Assembly: GCF_001514125.1 (NCBI RefSeq)
Contig: NZ_KQ948552.1
Span: forward strand, 423,401 to 487,400
Direction: 5' to 3'
Origin: Streptomyces longwoodensis
GTDB taxonomy: Bacteria > Actinomycetota > Actinomycetes > Streptomycetales > Streptomycetaceae
DNA length: 64,000 nucleotides
Positions 54,899 to 63,735 of the stretch are shown one piece after another (the stretch's first letter is position 1; each line of letters begins with the position of its first letter). Made by a program: the position numbers and the translations under genes. The notes under the pieces are model-generated. The model saw only the letters and a list, made by a program, of their open reading frames with translations, did no database searches and was not told where the DNA came from.

Positions 54899-55811
54899 AG
54901 TGGGCGATGGTGCGGCGCAGTCCCTCCGCCAGGGGCACGTGCGGCTCCCAGCCGAGCCGGGCGCGGGCCCGGCCGATGTCGGGGCGGCGCCGCACCGGGT
55001 CGTCGACGGGCAGCGGCGCGCGGCGCACCGGGCCCGGCGCGCCGGTCAGCTCCAGCACCAGCTCGGCCAGCGCCAGCACCGTGCACTCGGCGGGGTTGCC
55101 CAGGTTGACCGGGCCGTCCAGGCCGGAGTCGAGCAGGGCGACCAGGCCGCGGACCAGGTCGTCGACGTAGCAGAAGCTGCGGGTCTGGCGGCCGTCGCCG
55201 AACACGGTGAGCGGCCGTCCGGCCAGCGCCTGGCAGACGAAGGTGGACACCACCCGCCCGTCGTCGGGGCGCATGCGGGGACCGTAGGTGTTGAAGATCC
55301 GCGCGATGCCCGTGTCGGCACCCCGGGCGGTGCGGTAGGCGGTGGTGAGGGCCTCGGCGAAGCGCTTGGCCTCGTCGTAGGCGCTGCGCGGGCCGACCGG
55401 GTTGACGTGCCCCCAGTGGTCCTCGCGCTGCGGGTGGACCAGCGGGTCGCCGTAGACCTCGCTGGTGGAGGCGAGCACGAAGCGGGCGTGGTGCCGGACG
55501 GCGAGGTCGAGCAGGTGCTCGGTGCCGCGGCTGCCGGCGGCGAGGGTCTGCAGCGGGCGGCGCGCGTAGTCGGCGGGCGAGGCGGGGCTCGCCAGGTGCA
55601 TCACGGCGTCCACCCGGCCGCCGACCCGGACCCCCTCGGTGACGTCGCAGGGGACGCAGGCGAAGCCGGGCCTGGTGCGCAGGTGGGCGACGTTGGCGGC
55701 GCGGCCGGTGGAGAAGTCGTCGAGGCAGCACACGGCGTCGCCGCGGCCGAGCAGCGCCTCGCACAGGTGGGAGCCGAGGAAGCCGCTGCCGCCGGAGACC
55801 ACCACGCGCAT
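54849..55811 (-). CDS. UDP-glucuronate decarboxylase (UDP-xylose synthase)-like NAD-dependent enzyme
   Basis: A 320-residue extended SDR with SGGSGFLGSHLCEAL, LDDFSTGRAANVAHL, HLASPASPADYARRPLQTL, STSEVYGDPLVHPQ, NPVGPRSAYDEAKRFAE (catalytic Tyr/Lys) and IFNTYGPRMRPDDGRVVSTF. These blocks are diagnostic for UDP-glucuronate decarboxylase, which makes UDP-xylose. It lies downstream of the UDP-glucose dehydrogenase gene on the same strand, giving UDP-glucose to UDP-glucuronate to UDP-xylose. It overlaps the convergent methyltransferase by 50 nt. Confidence 0.9.
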   Translation of the reverse strand: MRVVVSGGSGFLGSHLCEALLGRGDAVCCLDDFSTGRAANVAHLRTRPGFACVPCDVTEGVRVGGRVDAVMHLASPASPADYARRPLQTLAAGSRGTEHLLDLAVRHHARFVLASTSEVYGDPLVHPQREDHWGHVNPVGPRSAYDEAKRFAEALTTAYRTARGADTGIARIFNTYGPRMRPDDGRVVSTFVCQALAGRPLTVFGDGRQTRSFCYVDDLVRGLVALLDSGLDGPVNLGNPAECTVLALAELVLELTGAPGPVRRAPLPVDDPVRRRPDIGRARARLGWEPHVPLAEGLRRTIAHFTAARGAPEPAVGRPS

Positions 55812-55830
55812 GTCCGCTCACCCCTCCCGG

Positions 55831-57144
55831 TCAGGGCAGCCGGGGGCGGCCCGGTGCGCACAGGGTCCAGCCGGCGGCGCGCCACGCGTGTGCGTCGAGG
55901 GCGTTGCGGGCGTCGACCAGGGCCGGGCGGCGCACCACCGCGGCCAGGGCCCGCGGGTCCAGCTCCCGGTACTGCGGCCACTCGGTCAGGTGCAGCACGA
56001 CATCGGCGTCCTCGCACGCCTTGGCGACGTCCAGGGCGTACGACAGCTGCGGGTGCGCGGCGCGGGCGTTGTCGACGGCCTCGGGGTCGTGCACGCGCAC
56101 GTGCGCGCCCCGCCCGCGTACGGCCTCGGCGACGGCCAGCGCGGGCGAGTCGCGCACGTCGTCGCTGAGCGGCTTGAACGCGGCACCCAGGACGGCGACG
56201 TGCCGCCCGGCGAGGTGTCCGCCGGTGAGCCGTTCGGCGAGGTCGACGACGCGCCGCCGCTGACGGGTGTTGACGGCGTCCGCCTCGCGCAGGATGCCCA
56301 CGGACTCCGCCAGGCCCAGTTCCTCGGCCCGGGCGGCGAAGGCCCGGATGTCCTTGGGCAGGCAGCTGCCGCCGAAGCCGAGCCCGGGGGCGAGGAAGCG
56401 CGGTCCGATGCGCGGGTCGGCGCCCAGGGCGCGGGCCAGGGTGAGGACGTCGGCGCCGGTGGCGTCGCAGATCTCCGCCATGGCGTTGATGAAGGAGATC
56501 TTGGTGGCGAGGAAGGAGTTGGAGGCCACCTTGACCAGTTCGGCGGTGGCGGTGTCGGTGGCGATGAACGGCACGAACGGGGGGCCCTCGCGCAGCAGCG
56601 GCGCGTACAGCGCGCGCAGCCGGTCCTCGGCCGCCCGGGAGCGGACGCCGACGACCACGCGCTCGGGGCGCAGGGTGTCCTCGACGGCGTGGCCCTCGCG
56701 CAGGAACTCCGGGTTCCAGGCGACCTCCGCGGTCCCCCCCAGGCGCACCGCGAGCCGCCCGGCCGTCCCGACCGGCACGGTCGACTTGCCGACCACCAGG
56801 GCGTCGTCGCCCAGGTGCGGGGCGAGGCCGTCGACGACCGCCTCGACGTGCCGCAGGTCGGCGGCGCCGGTGCCGGGGAGCTGCGGGGTGCCGACGCACA
56901 CGAAGTGCGTGTCGGCGAAGCGGGCCGCGTCGGCGAGCGTCGCCGCGAACGTCAGGCGCCCGCTGTCCACCCCGCGGCGCAGCAGCGCGCCCAGACCGGG
57001 TTCGTAGAACGGCGGGCGCCCCGAGGCGAGCGCGGCGATCCGCTCCGCGTCGGTGTCCACGCCCAGGACCCGGTGGCCGAGGTCCGCCATGCAGGCGGCG
57101 TGCACCGCTCCGACGTATCCGGTGCCGATGACTGTGAGGCGCAT
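55831..57144 (-). CDS. UDP-glucose 6-dehydrogenase
   Basis: A 437-residue enzyme oxidising UDP-glucose to UDP-glucuronate. The NAD domain starts RLTVIGTGYVGAVHAACMA; further marks are VCVGTP, VGKSTVPVGTA, AWNPEFLREGHAVED, LVKVASNSFLATKISFINAM, the catalytic Cys in GFGGSCLPKD, and AAFKPLSDDVRDSPAL. It is encoded 19 nt upstream of the UDP-glucuronate decarboxylase gene in one operon. The product also feeds the 4-epimerase-like enzyme at 59720. Confidence 0.94.
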   Translation of the reverse strand: MRLTVIGTGYVGAVHAACMADLGHRVLGVDTDAERIAALASGRPPFYEPGLGALLRRGVDSGRLTFAATLADAARFADTHFVCVGTPQLPGTGAADLRHVEAVVDGLAPHLGDDALVVGKSTVPVGTAGRLAVRLGGTAEVAWNPEFLREGHAVEDTLRPERVVVGVRSRAAEDRLRALYAPLLREGPPFVPFIATDTATAELVKVASNSFLATKISFINAMAEICDATGADVLTLARALGADPRIGPRFLAPGLGFGGSCLPKDIRAFAARAEELGLAESVGILREADAVNTRQRRRVVDLAERLTGGHLAGRHVAVLGAAFKPLSDDVRDSPALAVAEAVRGRGAHVRVHDPEAVDNARAAHPQLSYALDVAKACEDADVVLHLTEWPQYRELDPRALAAVVRRPALVDARNALDAHAWRAAGWTLCAPGRPRLP

Positions 57145-57196
57145 GGTGTTCTCCGTGGTCGGGGCGCGGGTGGGGAGGCGGCGGCGCCCGCCGGTG

Positions 57197-58459
57197 TCAC
57201 CGCCCGGGCGGTGGCAGGGGCAGGCCCAGCAGGTCGCGGTAGCAGGCGTCGACGGCCGCGCACATCGCGTGGGGTCCGAAGGCGGCGCGCACCCGGGCCC
57301 GGCCGCGACGGCCCATCTCCGCCGCCGCGGCCGGGTGGTCGAGCAGCCAGCCCACGGCGCGGGCCGCGCCCTCGGGGTCGGCGGGCGCGGTCAGCAGGCC
57401 CGTGGCGCCGTGCTCGACCAGGTCGGGCACACCGTTGACGGCGGTGGCGACGGCCGGGCGGGCGCAGGCCAGTGCCTCCGTCAGGGCCCGGCCGAGCCCC
57501 TCGTACAACGACGTGCCCACGTAGATGTCGAGGCCGGAGACCAGCCAGGACGCGTCCGGGCGGTGCCCGGTGAGGATCACCTCGACGCCGAGGTCGGCGG
57601 CGAGCCGGCGGACCTCGGCCGCCAGCGGTCCGTCGCCGACCATGACGAACGCGGTGCCGGGGTGGTCGGCCCGCAGCGCGGCGGCCATGCGGACGAAGTC
57701 CAGGGGCGCCTTCTGCGCGTCGATCCGGCCGACGGTGCCGACCAGGGCCGTCGCGCGGGGCACGCCCAGCACCCGGCGGGCCGGTGGGTCGAACTGGGCG
57801 GGGATGTGGCCGAGGTCCACCGCCGAGGGCACCACGCGCACGCGTCCCGGCGGGGCCAGCCGCTCGCTGACCGCCTCCTGGGCCACCCGGGGGGCGACGG
57901 CCAGGTAGTGGTGGGCGAGGCGGCGGGTCGAGCGCTCCAGCCAGCGGTAGAGCACCCGGCGGGTGCGGGACTGGTACGGGTGGAAGCTCAGGCCGTGGAA
58001 GGTGTGCACGACGACGGGCGTGCGGCACACGCGGGCCGCGACCCGGCCGAGGAAGCCGCCCTTGGCGGAGTGGGTGTGCACGACCGTGAACCGCTCCCGG
58101 CGCACGAGGCGCACGAGGTGCCACAGCACGAGCGCGTCCGCCGGGCCCAGGGTGTGCTTGAGGCCCGGGAGTTCGACCGTGTGCAGCCCGGCGTCGCGGG
58201 CGGCGGCCCACAGCTCGCCGCCGGGCGCGCCGGCGATCCAGACGTCGTAGCGGCCGGGGTCCATGCCGGTGGCGCACAGCAGGGTGTTGCCGCCGGCGCC
58301 GGCCTGGAGGCGGGTGATGACGTGCAGCACCTTGATGCGGGACGGTGCCGGGGCCGTCGGCAGCACGGCCGCGGGGACGACCCTGCGCGGGGACGCCGGC
58401 CACGAGGTGACGTGGGGGCGGGGTCGCCGGACTGCGGGGGCGAGCGTCCCGTTGCGCAT
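57197..58459 (-). CDS. GT4-type glycosyltransferase
   Basis: A 420-residue retaining glycosyltransferase with a GT-B fold: KVLHVITRLQAGAGGNTLL, VVHTHSAKGGFLGRVAARVC, YLAVAPRVAQEAV, VVPSAVDLGHIP, LVGTVGRIDAQKAPLDFVRM and the E-x7-E nucleotide-sugar site in SLYEGLGRALTEALA. It probably adds one sugar to a lipid-linked exopolysaccharide repeat on the cytoplasmic face. An N-terminal ~38-residue Arg/Pro-rich extension precedes the fold, so a later start is possible. Transcription runs from the palindrome region at 58517. Confidence 0.9.
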   Translation of the reverse strand: MRNGTLAPAVRRPRPHVTSWPASPRRVVPAAVLPTAPAPSRIKVLHVITRLQAGAGGNTLLCATGMDPGRYDVWIAGAPGGELWAAARDAGLHTVELPGLKHTLGPADALVLWHLVRLVRRERFTVVHTHSAKGGFLGRVAARVCRTPVVVHTFHGLSFHPYQSRTRRVLYRWLERSTRRLAHHYLAVAPRVAQEAVSERLAPPGRVRVVPSAVDLGHIPAQFDPPARRVLGVPRATALVGTVGRIDAQKAPLDFVRMAAALRADHPGTAFVMVGDGPLAAEVRRLAADLGVEVILTGHRPDASWLVSGLDIYVGTSLYEGLGRALTEALACARPAVATAVNGVPDLVEHGATGLLTAPADPEGAARAVGWLLDHPAAAAEMGRRGRARVRAAFGPHAMCAAVDACYRDLLGLPLPPPGR

Positions 58460-58516
58460 CGTCGATCACCGCCGTTCTCGCGCGTTCTCGCGCCACCTTG
58501 GGCCGTAAGACGTATA

Positions 58517-58529
58517 TTTACGACGTATA
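58517..58529. promoter_or_regulatory. Exopolysaccharide-cluster palindrome, copy 2
   Basis: TTTACGACGTATA followed by CGTACATC lies between the divergent GT4 and methyltransferase genes. A wider inverted repeat CGTATA-N9-TATACG (58511-58531) overlaps it. With its downstream flank, this copy is almost the same as copy 1 over about 20 nt. Confidence 0.65.
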
Positions 58530-58605
58530 CGTACATCTTGACCCCAGGGTCCGCGTCGGTCAATCCGGGCGTCGCCGGACCGGGGCGGGCCGCAGGGAGG
58601 CGCAC

Positions 58606-59667
58606 ATGACCCTGGCCGAACCCGCGGACGTCCAGCGGCTGTTGGTCTGCCCGCGCTGTCACTCCGAGCTCGCCGGCGGGCCCGGTGGGCTTCGCTGCAC
58701 CGCGCCGGAGTGCGCCGGCCGGGCACCCGGCGCCTACCCGGTGGCCGGGCGCTGGCCGGTGCTCGTCGACGTCGAGGACACCGTGCTGGACCGGCGGTCG
58801 GTGGCGGCCGCCGCCGACCGCCTCACGCACCCCGCCACGCCCACCGGTCCGCGCCCCGCCGCCGCCCGGCGCCACCGTGTCCCCGCCGTCCGGGCCCGCC
58901 GCTCTCCGGCCGGCCGTGCCACCGGACTGCCGCGCGCCGGGCGGGCCGACGCCCTGCCCGCTCCCCTGCGCCGTCTGGTCAAGCCGCCCAACCGGGTGGC
59001 CGCCCGCAACGTCGACCTGCTGCTGCGCGCCCTGCCGGGGCCCGCGCCGCGCCTGCTCGTGGTCGGCGGGGCCACCGTCGGCAACGGCGTGTCGGCCGTG
59101 TACCGGGACCCCCGGGTGCGGGTCGTCGCCTTCGACCTCGCGCCCAGCCCGGTCACCCAGTTCGTCGCGGACGCCCACCGCATCCCGCTGCCGACGGGCA
59201 GCGTCGACGCGGTCCTGGTCCAGGCCGTACTGGAACACGTGCTGGACCCGCCCCGGGTCGTCGCCGAGATCCACCGGGTGCTGCGCGACGGCGGGCTGGT
59301 CTACGCGGAGACTCCGTTCCTGCAGCAAGTGCACGCCGGCGCCCACGACTTCACCCGCTTCACGGCGAGCGGCCACCGCTGGCTCTTCCGCCGCTTCGAG
59401 GAACTGGCGGCGGGGGCCGTGGCCGGCCCGGGGACCCAGCTGCTGTGGAGCGTCGACCACGCGGTCCGCGGGGTCACCCGTTCCGCGCTCGCCGGCCGCG
59501 CCGCCCGCGGCCTGCTGTGCTGGCTGCCCGCCCTGGACCGCGCGGTACCCGCCGCCTACGCCGAGGACGACGCGTCGGCGGTGTACTTCCTCGGTCGCAG
59601 GCGGGACGGGGGCATGTCGGCGCGGGAGGCGGTGGCCTACTACCGGGGGGCCCAGCGGGGCGGTTGA
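58606..59667 (+). CDS. Class I SAM-dependent methyltransferase with N-terminal zinc-ribbon
   Basis: A 353-residue protein. Residues 14-45 hold a Cys4-like ribbon (CPRCHSEL ... CTAPEC) of the Trm112/Rpb9-like kind often fused to bacterial methyltransferases. An Arg/Pro-rich linker follows. Residues ~150-270 form a methyltransferase core (LLVVGGATVGNGVSAVY; VVAFDLAPSP; DAVLVQAVLEHVLDPPRVV; LRDGGLVYAETPFLQQVH). A His-rich phosphatase-like tail is not seen. GGGAGG precedes ATG 58606. In this cluster it may methylate a sugar or cap the polymer; the substrate is unknown. Confidence 0.85.
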   Translation: MTLAEPADVQRLLVCPRCHSELAGGPGGLRCTAPECAGRAPGAYPVAGRWPVLVDVEDTVLDRRSVAAAADRLTHPATPTGPRPAAARRHRVPAVRARRSPAGRATGLPRAGRADALPAPLRRLVKPPNRVAARNVDLLLRALPGPAPRLLVVGGATVGNGVSAVYRDPRVRVVAFDLAPSPVTQFVADAHRIPLPTGSVDAVLVQAVLEHVLDPPRVVAEIHRVLRDGGLVYAETPFLQQVHAGAHDFTRFTASGHRWLFRRFEELAAGAVAGPGTQLLWSVDHAVRGVTRSALAGRAARGLLCWLPALDRAVPAAYAEDDASAVYFLGRRRDGGMSAREAVAYYRGAQRGG

Positions 59668-59719
59668 GGGCGGCCGCCCGCCGCCCGGGGAAGGCTCCCG
59701 GCGACCGGGCGGGGTCCCG

Positions 59720-60664
59720 TCACCGCGCCGTCACCGCGGGCGTCCGCTCCGCGCGGACCATGGCGGCCAGGCCCTCCCGGATGCCGGTGGCGGGGCGGTA
59801 GCCGAAGGCGGCGCGGGCGAGGCCGATGTCGGCCGCGGTGCGCCGGGCGTCCCCGGGGCGCGGCGGGCCGGGCACCAGCCGCACCGGGGCGGCCAGCCGG
59901 CCGACCAGCTCGACGACCTGACCGAGCGTCACCTCGCTGCCGCCGCCCAGGTTGGCCACGCCCGTCCAGGACGACAGCGCCGCGGCGCGCATCGCGGTCA
60001 CCACGTCGCCCACGTAGGTGAAGTCCCGGCTCTGGCCGCCGTCGCCGTACAACGGGAACGGCCGGCCCGTGCAGGCGGCGGCGACCAGCCGGGCGAAGGC
60101 CATGTCGGGCCGCTGCCCGGGCCCGTAGACGCTGAACAGCCGCAGCGAGACGACGGGCACGCCGAACACCGTGCGGTACGTCTCGCACAGGTGCTCCGCC
60201 GCCAGCTTGGTCACGCCGTACGGCGACACCGGGCGCGGGCGCACGTCCTCCGGGGTCGGGTACGTCTCCGCGTCCCCGTAGACGGACGAGCTGGAGGCGA
60301 AGACCAGCCGGGGCAGGCGGACGTCCCGCGCGGCCTCCAGGACGCGCTGCGTGGCCAGGACGTTGCGGCGCAGGTACACCGCGAACTCCTCGCCCCAGGA
60401 GCCGCGCACACCGGGCTGCCCGGCGAGGTGGTAGACCGCGTCGGCGTGCGCGAACAGCGGCTCCGGCGGCAGGTCGAGGAGGTCCCCGTGGAGGAACCGG
60501 AAGCCCTCCCGGCCGGCCAGCGCGGCGAGGTTGTGGCGCTTGCGCGCCGGGTCGTAGAAATCGGTGAGGGCGTCGACGCCGAGTACCTCGTCGCCCCGGG
60601 ACAGCAGGTGGGCGCACAGGTGGGAGCCGATGAAGCCGGCGGCGCCCGTGACGACGGCGCGCAT
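59720..60664 (-). CDS. NAD-dependent epimerase, UDP-glucuronate 4-epimerase-like
   Basis: A 314-residue extended SDR: VTGAAGFIGSHLCAHLL, VDALTDFYDPARKRHNLAAL, YHLAGQPGVRGSWGE, ASSSSVYGDAE, YGVTKLAAEHLC (catalytic Tyr/Lys) and LFSVYGPGQRPDMAFARLV. The VD-x-L-x-D-F-Y-D-P and H-L-A-G-Q-x-G-V-R blocks fit UDP-glucuronate 4-epimerases (CapI/Gla), giving UDP-galacturonate. Its ATG overlaps the stop of the sugar transferase gene (TGATG). It is the last gene of the minus-strand operon starting at 63735. Confidence 0.88.
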   Translation of the reverse strand: MRAVVTGAAGFIGSHLCAHLLSRGDEVLGVDALTDFYDPARKRHNLAALAGREGFRFLHGDLLDLPPEPLFAHADAVYHLAGQPGVRGSWGEEFAVYLRRNVLATQRVLEAARDVRLPRLVFASSSSVYGDAETYPTPEDVRPRPVSPYGVTKLAAEHLCETYRTVFGVPVVSLRLFSVYGPGQRPDMAFARLVAAACTGRPFPLYGDGGQSRDFTYVGDVVTAMRAAALSSWTGVANLGGGSEVTLGQVVELVGRLAAPVRLVPGPPRPGDARRTAADIGLARAAFGYRPATGIREGLAAMVRAERTPAVTAR

Positions 60665-61443
60665 CAGGCACCGCCCCCTTCGCAGGCCCCCCGGTCGAAC
60701 GGCGAGGCGAGCACGTACAGCACCGTGCGGCCGGTCAGGCGGAGCACCTCCCGGACGGTGGCCTCGTGCAGGAAGACGGCGTCCAGACCGGTGCGTTCGG
60801 GCACCTGCACGGTCAGGTAGTGGCGCTCCGGGTCGGCGCGGCCGTCCAGGTCGGCGGCGTACGCGCGCGAGCGCAGCTGGCACGGCCCGGTGAGCCCGGG
60901 GCGGTGGGCGAAGACCCAGCGGCAGGAGGGCGGGTAGCGGCCGGCCAGGCCGGGCACCTCGGGGCGCGGGCCGGCCAGCGTCATGTCGCCGCGCAGCACG
61001 TTCCACAGCTGGGGCAGCTCGTCCAGGCTCAGCCGGCGCAGCAGGCGTCCCACGGGGGTGACCCGGCCGTCATGACCGCCCGTCACCCCGGGTCCGGTGC
61101 TGCCGGTGCGCATGGTGCGGACCTTGTAGAGGGTGAACTCCCGTGCCCCCTCCCCGATCCGCCGCTGCCGGAACAGCACCGGCGGCCCGCTCCCGCACAG
61201 CACCAGCAGCACCACCAGGGCCAGGAGCGGGGCCAGCAGGAGGAGCAGGACCGCGGAGAGGGTCACGTCCAGCGCCCTGCGGGCCGGGGCGAGGGCGGCG
61301 GGGGTCATCGGCGGGAGGGGTGCGGGGGGCGGGTGCGGGACCGCCACCGGCGGGTTCGGCGCCGGGCCCGGCGGGGACGGGTTCCGCGGTGGGGTCCGGT
61401 GCGGCGGGGCGGGGGTGCCGCGGGAGCGGTCGGCGGTGCGCAT
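60664..61443 (-). CDS. Priming sugar transferase (polyprenyl-phosphate glycosyl-1-phosphate transferase)
   Basis: A 259-residue enzyme of the WbaP/WcaJ C-terminal type. One membrane segment (ARRALDVTLSAVLLLLLAPL) is followed by the cytosolic catalytic part with VLFRQRRIGEGAREFTLYKV, KVRTMR, SLDELPQLWNVLRGDM and GPRPE. It starts exopolysaccharide repeat synthesis by moving a sugar-1-phosphate to undecaprenyl phosphate. ATG 61443 follows GAAGGA by 9 nt; ATG 61308 is a shorter option without ribosome site. The first ~45 residues are Pro-rich. Its 5' part lies inside the still-open frame of the upstream GT2 gene. Confidence 0.88.
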   Translation of the reverse strand: MRTADRSRGTPAPPHRTPPRNPSPPGPAPNPPVAVPHPPPAPLPPMTPAALAPARRALDVTLSAVLLLLLAPLLALVVLLVLCGSGPPVLFRQRRIGEGAREFTLYKVRTMRTGSTGPGVTGGHDGRVTPVGRLLRRLSLDELPQLWNVLRGDMTLAGPRPEVPGLAGRYPPSCRWVFAHRPGLTGPCQLRSRAYAADLDGRADPERHYLTVQVPERTGLDAVFLHEATVREVLRLTGRTVLYVLASPFDRGACEGGGA

Positions 61444-62611
61444 GGCGGGGGTCCTTCGGGTCCGGGGGCGGGGAGGGCGCTGGGGGCGGGGCTGGCGCGG
61501 AGGGCGTGGTCCGCGGCGGGGAGGGGGCGGTCGGGGGCGCGCAGGGCGGGGTCGCGGGTGCGGGGGGCGTGCGGACGGGGCCGTCGGTGCGGGCCCGGGC
61601 GAGGGTGGCCAGGAGCCGGCGCAGGTACCCGCCGTAGCCGACGAGGACGTCCCGGACACCGCCCGGGTCGGCGTGCAGCGCGGCGCGGGCGAGGCGGGCG
61701 GCGAGTTCGACGGTGAGCGTGAGCAGCACCAGCAGCCGGGCGTGGCCGCGGGGCCAGTGCCGGACGGCGTACCGGGTGCGGCTGCACAGGGAGTGGCGCA
61801 GGCGTGCGCCGCCCAGTTGGCGGGAGCTGACCTGGCCGACGTGGTGGACCAGGGCGGGGCGCAGGTGGTAGCTGCGCAGACCCGCGTCACGGGCCCGGCG
61901 GGCGAGGTCGGTCTCCTCGAAGTACAGGAAGTAGCCCTCGTCGAAGCCGCCCAGCCGCTCGAACAGGCCGCGGCGCAGCAGGAAGAAGGCGCCGATCACC
62001 TGGTCGACCGGTCCGGAGCCGGTGGTCTCGGCCGGGGTCAGGTGGTGGGGCGGGAACCGGCCGGGCGCCAGGCGGTCCAGGCCGGTCGCCTTGCCGGCGA
62101 AGGTGCGCAGCGTCGGGAAGCGCGAGCAGGAGATCGCGGGGCGTCCCCCGGCGTCGACCATGTGGCCGCCCAGGATGCCGACGCCGCGGGCGGCGGGGCT
62201 GCCGAGGAAGCCGGCGACGGCGCGCAGGGTGCCGGGGTACAGCTCGGTGTCCGGGTTGAGGAACAGCAGCAGGTCGCTGTCGCCGTGCCGGGCGCCCTGG
62301 TTGCAGGCGGCGGCGAAGCCGCGGTTGTCCGCGTTGCGCACGACGTGCAGGGGGATGCCGGGGGCGGCGAGGCGGTCCAGGGAGTCGTCGGTGGAGGCGT
62401 TGTCGACGACGACGATCCGGGCGACGCGCAGCCGCGAGCGGTCGGCGGCGGCGAGGGAGCGCAGGCACGCGCGCAGGTGCGGTCCGGTGTTCCAGTTGAC
62501 GACGACCACGTCGACGGCGGGGAGGGCGGGATCGGTGGGAACGGCCGGAGCCGTGGGGACGGCAGGATCCGTGGGGACGACGGGATCGGTGGGGACCGCG
62601 GGCCCGCTCAT
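61070..62611 (-). CDS. GT2-family glycosyltransferase (rhamnosyltransferase-like) with overlong 3' end
   Basis: The frame gives 513 residues. Residues ~30-290 are a GT-A domain: VDVVVVNWNTGPHLRACLRS, RIVVVDNASTDDSLDRL, NRGFAAACNQGARHGDSDLL, FLNPDTELYPGTL (Asp-x-Asp-like NPDTE) and FDEGYFLYFEETDLARRARD. After ~345 the protein becomes Pro-rich, and from ~390 it is only the shadow of the sugar transferase read one frame off. All three minus-strand frames are open at 61305-61787. True length is thus probably ~345-390 residues with a missed stop or frameshift, or the two genes are one protein. ATGA overlaps the preceding stop. Its N-terminus holds a (VPTDP[AV])n repeat. Confidence 0.8.
   Translation of the reverse strand: MSGPAVPTDPVVPTDPAVPTAPAVPTDPALPAVDVVVVNWNTGPHLRACLRSLAAADRSRLRVARIVVVDNASTDDSLDRLAAPGIPLHVVRNADNRGFAAACNQGARHGDSDLLLFLNPDTELYPGTLRAVAGFLGSPAARGVGILGGHMVDAGGRPAISCSRFPTLRTFAGKATGLDRLAPGRFPPHHLTPAETTGSGPVDQVIGAFFLLRRGLFERLGGFDEGYFLYFEETDLARRARDAGLRSYHLRPALVHHVGQVSSRQLGGARLRHSLCSRTRYAVRHWPRGHARLLVLLTLTVELAARLARAALHADPGGVRDVLVGYGGYLRRLLATLARARTDGPVRTPPAPATPPCAPPTAPSPPRTTPSAPAPPPAPSPPPDPKDPRHAHRRPLPRHPRPAAPDPTAEPVPAGPGAEPAGGGPAPAPRTPPADDPRRPRPGPQGAGRDPLRGPAPPAGPAPGPGGAAGAVRERAAGAVPAAADRGGGTGVHPLQGPHHAHRQHRTRGDGRS
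62529..62600 (-). repeat. 18-bp tandem repeat in the GT2 N-terminus
   Basis: Four 18-bp units (62529-62546, 62547-62564, 62565-62582, 62583-62600) encode hexapeptides of the type VPTDPA/VPTDPV/VPTAPA just after the start codon. The repeat keeps frame whatever its copy number. Confidence 0.85.
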
Positions 62612-63735
62612 CGCGTCCGCCCCCGTCCGGCGGGTTCGGGCGCGGGGCGCCCGGCGGGCGCGCGCGCCCCGGTGTCCAGTTCGAGCGCCGCCGTCCAGGC
62701 CGGCAGCCACGCGTCGTAGCTGTACGCGCGGGCCGTGGTCGCGCGGGCGGCGCGGCCGGTCCGGGCGCGGGTGTCCGGGTGGGCGCCGAGGAGGCCCAGC
62801 ACGGCGTCGGTCCACTCGTCGGGGGTGCGGGGCGCGGGCATCCCGAAGCGGGTGAGCAGCTCGGCGTTGACGCCGGTCGGACTGGCGACGGCGGGCAGTC
62901 CGGCGGCGGCGTACTGGAGCAGCTTGTAGCCGCACTTGCCGCGGCTGTAGGGGGTGTCGGGCAAGGGCATGAGACCGACGTCCATCCCGGCCAGGGCGGT
63001 GCGCTGGGCCGCCGTGCTCCAGGGGACGCGGTCGACGATCGCCTCCAGGGCGCCCAGGGTGGGCGTGGTGGTGCCGACGAGGGTGAGGCGGGCGCCGGTG
63101 CGGCGGTGCACCTCGGTCAGGGCGGCGGCGACCGGCAGCAGGTACGCCTCGTTGCCGCGCGAGCCGATCCAGCCGAGGCGGGGCGGATCGTGCAGTGCGT
63201 AGCGGGACTTGGGTGTGTAGTCCGCGAGGTCGACGCAGCTCGGGACGACCACCACGTCCCGCTGGTGGGATGCGGCCCAGTCGGCGAGGACGGCGTTGCC
63301 GGCGACGACCCGGTCGGCGCGCCGGACGGCCAGGCGGGCCTTGGCGGACTTGGGCGCGAGCCGGCGCAGCGCGCCGCCCTCGCCGTGGTCCCACATCAGG
63401 GCGTCGTCGAAGTCGTACACGGCGAACTCGGCGCCGGCCAGCAGCCGTTCCTCCCACCAGCCGCGGCTGAGCGGCGAGGCCTCGCGGTGCAGCAGCAGGC
63501 GCCGGGGGCGGGACCGGGCGAGGGCCGCGAGCCGGGCCTCGGCGCGGGCCACGGCCAGCGGGTGGCGGGCCAGCCGGGCGGGCGAGGCGTCCGGCTGCGA
63601 GAGGTAGCTGCCGACGGTGAACTCGGCGTCCACCCGGTCCAGCCAGCCGAAGACCCGCACCCGGGAGCTGCCCGCTCCCCGGCCGTAGGGGGTGACGGCG
63701 CAGCGTTCGACGGGAGCGGCGGGGTGACGGTCCAT
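62608..63735 (-). CDS. Glycosyltransferase, GT4-like
   Basis: A 375-residue protein with a GT-B-like plan: SRVRVFGWLDRVDAEFTVG, a helical half with RRLLLHREASPLSRGWWEE, AVYDFDDALMWDHGEG, ADRVVAGNAVLADWA, VVVVPSCVDLADYTP, LGWIGSRGNEAYLLPVAAAL, VGLMPLPDTPYSRGKCGYKL and LLQYAAAGLPAVASPTGVN. It is the first gene of a four-gene minus operon (GT4-like, GT2, sugar transferase, epimerase). ATG 63735 follows GAGGGG by about 9 nt; the longer upstream frame would cross the promoter. Confidence 0.87.
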   Translation of the reverse strand: MDRHPAAPVERCAVTPYGRGAGSSRVRVFGWLDRVDAEFTVGSYLSQPDASPARLARHPLAVARAEARLAALARSRPRRLLLHREASPLSRGWWEERLLAGAEFAVYDFDDALMWDHGEGGALRRLAPKSAKARLAVRRADRVVAGNAVLADWAASHQRDVVVVPSCVDLADYTPKSRYALHDPPRLGWIGSRGNEAYLLPVAAALTEVHRRTGARLTLVGTTTPTLGALEAIVDRVPWSTAAQRTALAGMDVGLMPLPDTPYSRGKCGYKLLQYAAAGLPAVASPTGVNAELLTRFGMPAPRTPDEWTDAVLGLLGAHPDTRARTGRAARATTARAYSYDAWLPAWTAALELDTGARAPAGRPAPEPAGRGRTR

